Assembly: GCA_025357995.1 (NCBI GenBank)
Contig: JANYLF010000220.1
Location: 1-6,108, forward strand
Direction: 5' to 3'
Source: Acidimicrobiia bacterium
GTDB taxonomy: Bacteria; Actinomycetota; Acidimicrobiia; IMCC26256; JAENVU01
Length of the DNA stretch: 6,108 bases
The translations under genes were made by a program, and so were the position numbers. The notes under the pieces were generated by a model. The model searched no databases, had not been told where the DNA came from, and saw only the letters and a program-made list of their open reading frames with translations. This document shows positions 1-6,108 of the stretch, in pieces. Positions within the stretch are counted from its first letter, which is position 1; every line of letters starts with the position of its first letter.

Positions 1-56
1 GACTCGCGGATGTCGTCGAGACTGGCGGTGAGGGTTTCGAGGCTCGGATGCTCCAT
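1..56 (-). CDS. Unidentified ORF, N-terminal fragment only
   Basis: A frame starting at ATG 56 runs out of the window's left edge and encodes MEHPSLETLTASLDDIRES. Of its 18 complete codons, about 15 end in G or C, as in the nuo genes. The overlapping frame from ATG 96 reaches only about half. The peptide looks like the start of a soluble alpha-helical protein. No clear Shine-Dalgarno precedes it; the same frame is open upstream with GTG/TTG options in a Cys/Arg-rich stretch. From memory, some actinobacteria carry a small conserved gene here whose product begins in a similar way (a MOSC-type protein is one possibility), but 18 residues cannot establish this. The function is unknown. Confidence 0.4.
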   Translation of the reverse strand, partial: MEHPSLETLTASLDDIRE

Positions 57-122
57 CCGGAGATTCTGCAACACGCACACCCGGCACGACCGGCATTTTC
101 TCCTCGTCCGCGGGGGAACGGG
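57..122 (-). other. Spacer downstream of nuoN, no terminator seen
   Basis: These 66 bp lie between the nuoN stop and the next possible start. I see only a weak CCGG-CCGG pairing and no hairpin with a T-run, so transcription may continue into the next gene. A good GAGGAG sequence precedes an ATG at 96. The frame it opens has poor G/C preference at third positions and an Arg/Pro-rich product, so it is less convincing than the ATG at 56. Confidence 0.4.
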
Positions 123-1637
123 TTAGATGATGAGGGAGGCGTCGCGGGCGAAATCGATGATGATCGTCGGCAGGACGCCGATCCAGATCGTCATCGCGAC
201 GCACACCACCAGCACCGTCGCCACCGGCAACCCGAGCGACGGGCGCGCCACAACACCCTCGGTCGCCGGCTCGCACGTGTCGTCGGTTGCTCCGCCGTCG
301 TCCTCGGCGGCGTACATCGTGAGAATCACCTTCAAGTAGAAGAAGGCGGCGATCACCGATGTGACCACACCGACGATGAGCAACGCGTAGGAATGCGCCT
401 GAGCGGCCGCGCCGAACACACCCAGCTTCGCGATAAAGCCCGCGGTGGGCGGGATGCCGGCCTGGGCCAGCAGGAAGAACGCGAGCAGCGCGGCGATCAC
501 CGGACGGCGTCGCCCGTACGTGCGCAGATCGGCAATCGAGTGCAGGTCGTCGCGCCCGCCGAGCGCGACCACGATCGCGAACGCACCGATCGTCATGAAC
601 GCATAGATGAAGAGGTAGACGAGCGCCGACTGCACGCCCTTGACCGTGCCGGCTTGCACGCCGATCAGGATGTAGCCGGCGTGGGCGATCGACGAGTAGG
701 CGAGCAGTCGCTTGAGGTCGGTCTGCAACAGCGCGCCGATGCTCCCACCGAGCAGCGTGAGCGCGGCCAACGCGAACAGGAGTTGGCGCCAATCCGTCGA
801 GTACTGCGGCAGCGCGGTGTAGAGGATCCGGATCAGCACCGCGAACCCGGCCACCTTCGTGGCCGACGCCATGAACGCGGTCACCGGGCTCGGCGCGCCT
901 TCGTACACGTCGGGGGTCCACATGTGGAACGGGACTGCGCCGATCTTGAAGGCCAACCCGACGAGCAGGAGCACCATGCCCGCGATGAGCGTTCCTTCGT
1001 GCACGAGCACGTTCGTCGAGAGGAAGTTCTGGATCCCTGCGAGTGAGGTCGTGCCCGTCGCGCCGTAGGTGAGCGCGACGCCGTACAGCAGGATCGCGGA
1101 GGAGAACGCGCCGAGCACGAAGTACTTGATGCCGGCTTCGAGCGAGCGGGCACGGGTGCGGTCGTAGGCCGCGAGCACGTACAGCGGGATCGAGAGCACT
1201 TCGAGCGCCACGAACACCACGATGAGGTCGTTGGCGCCGGCCATCATCAACATGCCGGCGGCCGAGAACAGCACCAACGCCACGTACTCGGGTCGGGATT
1301 CGATGCGGTGCTCGGCGAGATAGTCGGTCGACAGCAACAGCATCAGGATCGCGGAGACCACCACCACGACGCCGACGAACACCGAGAAGCCGTCGAGCGC
1401 GATCATGTGCGCGACGGCGTCCGACGGTCCGCCGTCGACGACCATGCTCCACTGCTTCATCAGGAAGAATGCGCCGGCCGCGAGGCCCATCATGCCGACG
1501 ACGAGCGCGGGTTCGTACGTGCGCACGCGGTTCCGCGCGATCGCCTTGAAGAGGACGATGATCAAACCCGTGGCCACCAAAATGACCACTGGCGCGATCG
1601 AGTACCAGTCGACGCGCGGTGCCGCGATCGCGATCAT
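123..1637 (-). CDS. nuoN: NADH-quinone oxidoreductase subunit N
   Basis: Proximal antiporter-like proton-pumping subunit of complex I, next to NuoK and NuoM. From ATG 1637 it is 504 residues, somewhat longer than E. coli NuoN and normal for actinobacteria. An ATG two codons upstream (1643) gives 506 residues. I prefer 1637 because GAAGGG is 6 nt upstream and the start forms an ATGA overlap with the nuoM stop. In 504-residue numbering the pump residues are Glu146 in VALEVLSIPLYVLAA, Lys171 in GIKYFVLGAF, Lys231 in AFKIGAVPFHMWTPDVYEGAP, Lys261 in SATKVAGF, and Lys404 in GFIAKLGVF. They correspond to E. coli E133, K158, K217, K247 and K395. KRLLAYSSIAHAGY (309-322) is the usual broken-helix region. 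An acidic loop at about 445-460 precedes the final helix (about 470-492). The TAA stop is at 125-123. It is the last nuo gene of the operon. Confidence 0.96.
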   Translation of the reverse strand: MIAIAAPRVDWYSIAPVVILVATGLIIVLFKAIARNRVRTYEPALVVGMMGLAAGAFFLMKQWSMVVDGGPSDAVAHMIALDGFSVFVGVVVVVSAILMLLLSTDYLAEHRIESRPEYVALVLFSAAGMLMMAGANDLIVVFVALEVLSIPLYVLAAYDRTRARSLEAGIKYFVLGAFSSAILLYGVALTYGATGTTSLAGIQNFLSTNVLVHEGTLIAGMVLLLVGLAFKIGAVPFHMWTPDVYEGAPSPVTAFMASATKVAGFAVLIRILYTALPQYSTDWRQLLFALAALTLLGGSIGALLQTDLKRLLAYSSIAHAGYILIGVQAGTVKGVQSALVYLFIYAFMTIGAFAIVVALGGRDDLHSIADLRTYGRRRPVIAALLAFFLLAQAGIPPTAGFIAKLGVFGAAAQAHSYALLIVGVVTSVIAAFFYLKVILTMYAAEDDGGATDDTCEPATEGVVARPSLGLPVATVLVVCVAMTIWIGVLPTIIIDFARDASLII

Positions 1638-3190
1638 CGGCATCCCTTCACGTGGCTCGTGTCGAGACGATCCGCGGCGGGGCGGTGCAGGTCAGTCTTC
1701 ATCTCGAACGTGCGCACGACACACTTCACCGTGGGTTCGATCCGGTCCAGCACCGGCTTCGGGTAGAGGCCGATGAACAACGAGAATGCGAGCAGCGGTA
1801 TCACCACGGCCATCTCGCGCCAGTTGGCGTCGGCCATCGTCGCGTTGTCACCCTCGGGCACACCGGTGAAGACGCGTTGGAACATCCAGAGCATGTACAC
1901 CGCGCCGAGGATCACGCCGGTCGTCGCCACCACGGCCCACCAGCGGTGCGCCGCGAAGGTACCCAACAGGGACAGGAACTCACCCACGAACCCGGAGAAC
2001 ACCGGAAGGCCGATCCCCGCAAATGTGGCGATCAAGAACAACGCAGTGAGCCTCGGCGCGGATTTCCAAATACCGCCGAACGCATCGATATCGCGGGTGT
2101 GACGCCGTTCGTAGAGCATGCCGACCACGAGGAACAAGGAGCCAGTGGTGAGCGGATGGCTGACCATCGTGAACGCGGCACCGTCGAGACCGAAGACGCT
2201 GATCGAGAAGATCCCGAGAAGGATGAACCCCATGTGCGCGACCGACGAGTACGCGATCAAGCGCTTCGCGTCCTTTTGCATCGCGGCCACGATCGACCCG
2301 TAGACGATCCCGATCACCGCGAGCGTGAGGAAGAGTGGCGCGAACGTGACCGAGGCACGCGGAAACAACTCGAACCCGAAGCGCAACACGCCGTAGGCAC
2401 CCATCTTCAAGATCACGCCGGCCAGTACCACCGAGCCTGCGGTCGGAGCTTCGGTGTGCACGTCGGGCAGCCACGTGTGGAACGGAACGAGCGGCGCTTT
2501 GATCGCGAACGCGATCATGAAGCCGAAGAACAACCAGTTCTCGGTCGACTCGGAAAGCCCGGTCCAGGCAGCGAGCGTCCGGTAGTCGAACGTGAGGACA
2601 CCGGTATCGGCTTGATGCAGGAACGCGAGCACCAGCGCGGCCGCGAGCAAGAACGCGGAACCGGCCGCGGTGTAGATGAAGAACTTTGTCGCCGCGTACT
2701 TGCGGTTCGTACTCCCCCAACCTGCGATGAGGAAGTACATCGGGACCAACATCGCTTCCCAGAACACGAAGAACCCGATGAGATCAAGGGAGAGGAAGAT
2801 CCCCATGATCGCGCCCTCGAGCATGAGGAACCAGAAGATGTACGCCTTCGGTCGGTGCTCGATCTTCGCCGATGCGAGCAAGCCGATCGGAAACAGCACC
2901 GCGGTCGCGATGATCATGAACAGGCTGAAGCCATCGACTCCCACGATGTATCCCACACCGAGCGAGTCGAACCAGCGGTTGTGTTCAACGAACTGAAATC
3001 CGCCGAACCCGGTCTGGAAGTCCCACAACATCAAGAGCGCGAAGCCCAGCGTTGCGGCGGAAGCCATGAAGCCGATCGCCCGGGCCAGCTCCGGACGTCG
3101 AGCCGGCACGAGCGCAACGAGGAGCGCGCCGAGAATCGGCGTGATGATGATCGCCGTGAGAACGGGGTATCCCCCAACGGCGCCGGTCAC
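1634..3190 (-). CDS. nuoM: NADH-quinone oxidoreductase subunit M
   Basis: Middle antiporter-like proton-pumping subunit of complex I, 518 residues, normal for the family (E. coli 509). The frame stays open well upstream of 3190, but that part lies over the end of nuoL and is not NuoM-like. The start chosen is GTG at 3190, which forms a GTGA overlap with the nuoL stop and is followed by TGAVGGYPVLTAIIITPILGALLVAL, a proper NuoM first helix. A weak GAGTGG sits 7 nt upstream. Key residues: Glu145 in VFWEAMLVPMYF, Lys231 in AFAIKAPLVPFHTWLPDVHTEAPT, Lys262 in VILKMGAYG, and Glu404 in FSGFVGEFL. These match E. coli E144, K234, K265 and E407. LYERRHTRDI (359-368) is also family-typical. Pro346 follows the conserved helix-break His345, where I would expect Gly in many homologues. 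After the last helix comes a basic hydrophilic tail of about 35 residues. It is probably translated by coupling from nuoL. Confidence 0.96.
   Translation of the reverse strand: MTGAVGGYPVLTAIIITPILGALLVALVPARRPELARAIGFMASAATLGFALLMLWDFQTGFGGFQFVEHNRWFDSLGVGYIVGVDGFSLFMIIATAVLFPIGLLASAKIEHRPKAYIFWFLMLEGAIMGIFLSLDLIGFFVFWEAMLVPMYFLIAGWGSTNRKYAATKFFIYTAAGSAFLLAAALVLAFLHQADTGVLTFDYRTLAAWTGLSESTENWLFFGFMIAFAIKAPLVPFHTWLPDVHTEAPTAGSVVLAGVILKMGAYGVLRFGFELFPRASVTFAPLFLTLAVIGIVYGSIVAAMQKDAKRLIAYSSVAHMGFILLGIFSISVFGLDGAAFTMVSHPLTTGSLFLVVGMLYERRHTRDIDAFGGIWKSAPRLTALFLIATFAGIGLPVFSGFVGEFLSLLGTFAAHRWWAVVATTGVILGAVYMLWMFQRVFTGVPEGDNATMADANWREMAVVIPLLAFSLFIGLYPKPVLDRIEPTVKCVVRTFEMKTDLHRPAADRLDTSHVKGCR
1644..1649 (-). 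promoter_or_regulatory. Ribosome binding site deciding the nuoN start
   Basis: GAAGGG on the minus strand lies directly against the ATG at 1643 but 6 nt before the ATG at 1637. Only the second spacing is suitable for ribosome loading, so this site favours the inner ATG. Confidence 0.6.
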
Positions 3191-5232
3191 GCCACGCCCA
3201 CTCGCCAGAGAGTCCAGATCAGCAGCGCCACCATGCCGAGCGCGATACCGAGCGCGTACTGGCGGACCAGGCCCGTCTGGAGTTTTCGCATACCGGCGCC
3301 GGCGGCGCCGAAGAGCCTGGCAACGCCGTTGACCCCGCCGTCGAGGATCTTCTGGTCGAACACGTCGGCGGTCCACCGTGCGGCGTGTCGGAGGGGGCCA
3401 CCCACGGCGACGGCGATCCCTTCGTCGTAGTACCACGCATGACCGAACAGCCGGCCGAGGCGGCCGAGCTTGGCGTCGATCGGATCGGCGGCCGGGTCGT
3501 CGAGGCCGCGGCGATAGAGCTTGAACGCAACCACGATGCCGGTGACGCCGAGCGCGACCGCGAGCATCGACAGGCCGAAGCCGGAGAGGAACGAGGTGGG
3601 TTCGGCCGCGTGCTTGTTCCCGAACGTGGGCTCGAGCCACTTCGTGAGGAAGTCAAGACCTTTGAACGGCAACTCGAGCACGCCGGCCACGATCGCGAGC
3701 CCCGCCAGCACGATGACGGGGAAGATCATCGTGGGCGACCCATCGTGCGGATCATGACCCATGTGCGCGGGCGCGATCGGCATGCCGTAGTCGACAGTGG
3801 GCGACGCAGTGATGTCGTGCGACGCAGTGATGTCGTGCTCGGCGGCCGCGTGCGCGTGTTCGCCGTCGCCAGCTTCCGCCACGCTCGGGCGGAACCGTTC
3901 GTTACCGGAGAAGACGAGCATCGTCTCGCGCGTCATGTAGAAGCCGGTGAGGATCGCGGCAAGCAAACCGATGACCCAGAGGGGGTAATCGCCTCGGTAG
4001 AACGCGGCGGCGAGCACGCCGTCCTTGGCCCAGAAACCGGAGAACGGTGGCAGGCCCACAATCGTGAGCCACGCGATGCCGAAGCCCACCGCGGTGAACG
4101 GCATGTACTTACGCAGGCCACCCATCTGGCGGATGTCTTGAGTTTCTTCGGTGCCGTGAATGACGGTCCCGGAACCGAGGAAGAGCGTGGCCTTGTAGAA
4201 CGCATGCGCGAGCACGAAGAACACCGCGATCGAATACGCACCCACGCCCGCGGCGAGGAACATGTACCCGAGCTGGCTCACCGTGCTGTACGCGAGCACG
4301 CGTTTGATGTCGGGTTGTACGAGCGCGACGGTGCCCGCGATCAGCGCGGTCAATGCGCCCACGGTCGCAACCACGGTCATCGCCACCCCGCTGCGTTCGA
4401 AGAACGGGTGCGCGCGACACACGAGGAACACACCCGCGGTCACCATGGTGGCCGCGTGGATGAGCGCGGAGACCGGCGTGGGGCCTTCCATCGCGTCGGG
4501 CAGCCATACGTGCAGGCCGATCTGCGCGCTCTTGCCGATGCAACCAAGGAAGAGGAGTAACGCAATCGCGGTCGCGGTGGACTTCGAAATCCCACCTGCA
4601 CCCTGCGCCATCGCCGTGTAGTCGAGACTGCCGAGCGCACCCACGATGAAGAACATCGCGATCATGAATCCGAAGTCGCCCACACGGTTCGTGACGAACG
4701 CCTTGACCGACGCGCTCGACGCCCGGGGGCGCTCGAACCAGAACCCGATCAGCAAGTAGGAGCAGAGACCGACGCCCTCCCATCCGAGGAAGGTGAGGAG
4801 GAAGCTGCTCCCGAGCACGAGGACCAACATCGCCGTCGCGAACAGGTTGAAGTACGCGAAGAAGCGCGGGTAGCGCTCGTCGCCGTGCATGTACCCGATG
4901 GCGTAGAGGTGGATCAGGCTGCCCACTCCGGTGACCAGCAGAATCCACGTGACCGAGAGCGGGTCGGCGAGGAAGCCGAGGTTCACCTTGAGGTTGCCGG
5001 CGTGCAGCCAGGTGAACACGTCGCTCACGTGCGACCGCGCGTCGCTCGGCAATGACAGCAAGGCGAACAACATCACGACGGACCACACGAACGCGAGCCC
5101 CATCATCGCGGTCGCGAACCAACCGGCCTTCGGGTCGCCGATGCGCTTGCCCGCGAGCATCAGCACCACCGCGCCGGTCAACGGCAACAGCGGCACGAGC
5201 CACACCATGTCGAGGAGATCGCGCGCGGTCAT
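3187..5232 (-). CDS. nuoL: NADH-quinone oxidoreductase subunit L
   Basis: Distal antiporter-like proton-pumping subunit of complex I, 681 residues, normal for the actinobacterial family (slightly longer than E. coli NuoL). The start is ATG at 5232, 2 bp after nuoK, with a GGGG-type Shine-Dalgarno inside the last nuoK codons. About 16 membrane helices are expected. Visible landmarks: NLGFLADPLS (84-93); Glu152 in GWEGVGLCSYLL, pairing with Lys234 in GKSAQIGLHVWLPDAMEGP; Lys347 in HAFYKATLF; and Lys403 in GFWAKDG. These correspond to E. coli E144, K229 and K399 plus the central Lys. Arg183 and Asp186 sit in NRVGDFGF. Residues 457-497 form a His/Asp-rich loop with seven His and a small tandem repeat. 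The C-terminal part (about 580-655) is the long amphipathic helix HL that runs along NuoM and NuoN, and residues 658-677 form the last membrane anchor. The TGA stop overlaps the nuoM GTG by 4 bp. Confidence 0.97.
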   Translation of the reverse strand: MTARDLLDMVWLVPLLPLTGAVVLMLAGKRIGDPKAGWFATAMMGLAFVWSVVMLFALLSLPSDARSHVSDVFTWLHAGNLKVNLGFLADPLSVTWILLVTGVGSLIHLYAIGYMHGDERYPRFFAYFNLFATAMLVLVLGSSFLLTFLGWEGVGLCSYLLIGFWFERPRASSASVKAFVTNRVGDFGFMIAMFFIVGALGSLDYTAMAQGAGGISKSTATAIALLLFLGCIGKSAQIGLHVWLPDAMEGPTPVSALIHAATMVTAGVFLVCRAHPFFERSGVAMTVVATVGALTALIAGTVALVQPDIKRVLAYSTVSQLGYMFLAAGVGAYSIAVFFVLAHAFYKATLFLGSGTVIHGTEETQDIRQMGGLRKYMPFTAVGFGIAWLTIVGLPPFSGFWAKDGVLAAAFYRGDYPLWVIGLLAAILTGFYMTRETMLVFSGNERFRPSVAEAGDGEHAHAAAEHDITASHDITASPTVDYGMPIAPAHMGHDPHDGSPTMIFPVIVLAGLAIVAGVLELPFKGLDFLTKWLEPTFGNKHAAEPTSFLSGFGLSMLAVALGVTGIVVAFKLYRRGLDDPAADPIDAKLGRLGRLFGHAWYYDEGIAVAVGGPLRHAARWTADVFDQKILDGGVNGVARLFGAAGAGMRKLQTGLVRQYALGIALGMVALLIWTLWRVGVA
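3801..3836. repeat. Perfect 18-bp tandem duplication inside nuoL
   Basis: The unit gcgacgcagtgatgtcgt occurs at 3801-3818 and again, without mismatch, at 3819-3836; two further bases continue the period. The duplication is a multiple of three and keeps the nuoL frame. In the protein it gives HDITAS followed by HDITAS (about residues 466-477). It lies in the hydrophilic His-rich loop, away from the pump residues. Exact identity at all codon positions suggests a recent slippage or duplication event. Confidence 0.9.
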
Positions 5233-5234
5233 AC

Positions 5235-5555
5235 CTATCCCCGCAACAAGTCGATGTCGTCGGCGGTCGCGCCACTGCGCCGACGCCGGAAGATGGCCAC
5301 GATGATCGCGAGTCCGACCGCAACCTCGGCGGCGGCCACCACGAGGACGAAGAACACGATCGCCTGGCCGCTGATGTCGTTGAGCGCGCGTGAGAACGCC
5401 ACGAACGTGACGTTCACCGCGTTGAGCATGAGCTCCACGCACATGAACATCACCAACACGTTGCGCCGCACGAGCAGCCCGACCGCGCCGACGCTGAACA
5501 GGATCGCCGCGAACGCGAGGTACCAGTTCTCGCTGAGGTGCTGAACCGCGATCAC
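5235..5555 (-). CDS. nuoK: NADH-quinone oxidoreductase subunit K
   Basis: Small three-helix subunit of complex I (homologue of Mrp antiporter subunit C and mitochondrial ND4L). It forms part of the proton path between the quinone-linked E-channel and NuoN. With the GTG start at 5555 the product is 106 residues, close to the usual 100 or so. The N-terminus (IAVQHLSENWYLAFAAILF) aligns with the start of family members. Helix 1 spans roughly residues 11-29, followed by RRN. Helix 2 (about 32-54) has the signature FMCVELMLNAVN with Glu41, and helix 3 (about 63-88) has Glu77 in AAAEVAVGL. These match the two essential buried glutamates of E. coli NuoK (E36 and E72). A GGGA motif lies 5 nt before the GTG. 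A longer start at ATG 5633 would add 26 Arg-rich residues coded by the hairpin spacer and is unlikely. The TAG stop is 2 bp before the nuoL ATG. Confidence 0.93.
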   Translation of the reverse strand: MIAVQHLSENWYLAFAAILFSVGAVGLLVRRNVLVMFMCVELMLNAVNVTFVAFSRALNDISGQAIVFFVLVVAAAEVAVGLAIIVAIFRRRRSGATADDIDLLRG

Positions 5556-5643
5556 GACATTCCCGCTCTCGCGCCTACGGCGCGGGCCGCTCGGGCCCCG
5601 CTCCGCCCATCCATCGCGGGCTCCGTGTGCCATGGGGCGTCGC
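5556..5643 (-). other. GC-rich nuoJ-nuoK spacer with hairpin
   Basis: These 88 bp separate the nuoJ stop from the nuoK GTG, whereas every later junction in the operon is 2 bp or overlapping. The spacer contains a perfect inverted repeat at 5570-5584 (CGCGCC-TAC-GGCGCG, 6-bp stem, 3-nt loop). Three copies of CCGCTC on the + strand lie at 5563, 5587 and 5598. A second GGGCC/GGCCC pairing is possible nearby. No T-run follows, so this is not a standard intrinsic terminator. The nuoK frame stays open across the spacer back to an ATG at 5633. That extension would be Arg/Gly-rich and unlike any NuoK N-terminus, and there is no ribosome binding site before it. I therefore treat the spacer as non-coding, possibly an mRNA stem-loop or a dispersed palindromic repeat. 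Confidence 0.6.
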
Positions 5644-6108
5644 TCACTGGTCCTGCTCCTCGAGTACTTCGAGTTCCTCGTCGGCCGGGAGGTGCGACCG
5701 CCGCGCCAGCACGACGCCGCCGATCACCGCGATCACGAGGAGTACCGCGGTGAGCTCGAACGGCCACAGGAACGACGTAAACAGGCTCTGGGCGACGGCC
5801 TGCACATTGTCGCTCCCCGCGGGCACCAGGACGCCGCGTGTGGCGGGCGCGCCCGTGGCCCAGTGACCCCATCCGAGGCCGATCAGTCCGACCGCGGTGA
5901 TAACGCCGATCGCGATCGCAACCGGCCGTTGCGCCTTCACCGGATCCGACAACGATTCGCTGCGGTCCACGCCGAGCAACATGATCACGAAGATGAAGAG
6001 GACCACGATCGCGCCTGCGTACACGATCACCTGCACCGCCGCGACCAGCTGCGCGTCTTGGATGATGAACAGGACCGCGATCGAGATGAGCACGGTCACG
6101 AGACACAG
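5644..6108 (-). CDS. nuoJ: NADH-quinone oxidoreductase subunit J, 5' partial
   Basis: Membrane subunit J of respiratory complex I. It sits next to NuoK, NuoA and NuoH and helps pass the quinone-reduction signal to the antiporter-like pumps. The reading frame is open to the window edge, giving 154 visible residues before a TGA stop at 5646-5644. The true start lies beyond 6108, because the visible protein begins inside what is normally the second membrane helix (LVTVLISIAVLFII). The GTG at 6099 is therefore internal. The family signature DAQLVAAVQVIVYAGAI is followed by VVLFIFVIMLLGV, which is helix TM3 with the conserved Tyr. In known structures this helix can carry a pi-bulge tied to activity changes. 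Two more hydrophobic segments follow (about visible residues 63-83 and 115-137), and the tail is acidic (PADEELEVLEEQDQ). About 40-60 N-terminal residues are missing compared with typical NuoJ. It lies upstream of nuoK across an 88-bp spacer. The identification is firm; only the 5' end is unseen. Confidence 0.95.
   Translation of the reverse strand: MCLVTVLISIAVLFIIQDAQLVAAVQVIVYAGAIVVLFIFVIMLLGVDRSESLSDPVKAQRPVAIAIGVITAVGLIGLGWGHWATGAPATRGVLVPAGSDNVQAVAQSLFTSFLWPFELTAVLLVIAVIGGVVLARRSHLPADEELEVLEEQDQ

Noticed and set aside
1..96. Minus-strand ORF starting at ATG 96 after GAGGAG
   Set aside because: The Shine-Dalgarno looks good but only 3 nt from the ATG. The frame has about half G/C at third positions and an Arg/Pro-rich product, while the overlapping frame from 56 has the operon's codon pattern. 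Not fully excluded.
48..1046. A 332-codon open frame on the + strand opposite nuoN
   Set aside because: It is a charged, low-complexity shadow of nuoN with no recognisable motif.
1619..3430. A 603-codon open frame on the + strand opposite nuoM
   Set aside because: Its product is almost entirely Arg, Glu, His, Asp and Gln without domain structure. This is the usual antisense shadow of a GC-rich membrane-protein gene with strong third-position G/C bias.
3385..4560. A 391-codon open frame on the + strand opposite nuoL
   Set aside because: It has the same Arg/Glu/His-rich antisense composition, while the minus strand carries a complete NuoL with all its key motifs.
5570..5584. Intrinsic terminator between nuoJ and nuoK
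   Set aside because: The hairpin has only a 6-bp stem, no T-run follows it, and it sits inside an operon that must be transcribed through.
5556..5633. N-terminal extension of NuoK to the ATG at 5633
   Set aside because: There is no ribosome binding site before 5633, the 26 added residues are Arg/Gly-rich and foreign to the family, and a GTG with GGGA upstream gives the normal length.
5552..6106. A 184-codon minus-strand frame overlapping nuoJ and the spacer
   Set aside because: It is an alternative frame of nuoJ with an Arg/Gly-rich product. The NuoJ frame has the family signature and membrane helices.
1..6108. A CRISPR array, mobile element, tRNA or novel defence system
   Set aside because: Almost every base is accounted for by the nuo genes, and I saw no spaced repeats, transposase, integrase or RNA-gene-like folds.

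Overview
The window carries the 3' end of a bacterial respiratory complex I (NADH:quinone oxidoreductase, nuo) operon, entirely on the minus strand. Reading 5'->3' on that strand, from high to low coordinates, the order is nuoJ (5' end cut by the window edge), nuoK, nuoL, nuoM, nuoN, then the first codons of a further small gene at the left edge. This is the canonical J-K-L-M-N order of the membrane arm. The peripheral arm and the NuoH/NuoA side are not in the window.

The DNA is GC-rich, with G or C at most third codon positions. Two genes (nuoK, nuoM) appear to start with GTG. Together with the style of the Nuo proteins, such as the His/Asp-rich loop of NuoL ending in a PHxSP-like motif, this fits a high-GC actinobacterium. 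An uncultured Acidimicrobiia-like lineage is my best guess, but that is an impression of style and not a phylogenetic result.

Layout: nuoJ (5644-6108, partial); an 88-bp GC-rich spacer with a perfect 6-bp-stem hairpin (5556-5643); nuoK (5235-5555); nuoL (3187-5232); nuoM (1634-3190); nuoN (123-1637); a 66-bp spacer with no evident terminator (57-122); and the start of an unidentified ORF (1-56). nuoK and nuoL are 2 bp apart. nuoL/nuoM share GTGA and nuoM/nuoN share ATGA, so L, M and N are probably translationally coupled.

Function: NuoL, NuoM and NuoN are the three antiporter-like proton-pumping subunits. NuoJ and NuoK, with NuoA and NuoH outside the window, link the quinone site to these pumps. 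All key charged residues that I could place from the E. coli family (the Glu/Lys pairs, central Lys, and terminal Lys or Glu) are present, so the pump looks functional.

I found no new biological system here. The points worth a second look are modest: the hairpin spacer between nuoJ and nuoK, a perfect 18-bp tandem duplication in a His-rich loop of NuoL, a Pro after the conserved helix-break His of NuoM, the nuoN start choice, and the unidentified ORF after nuoN.
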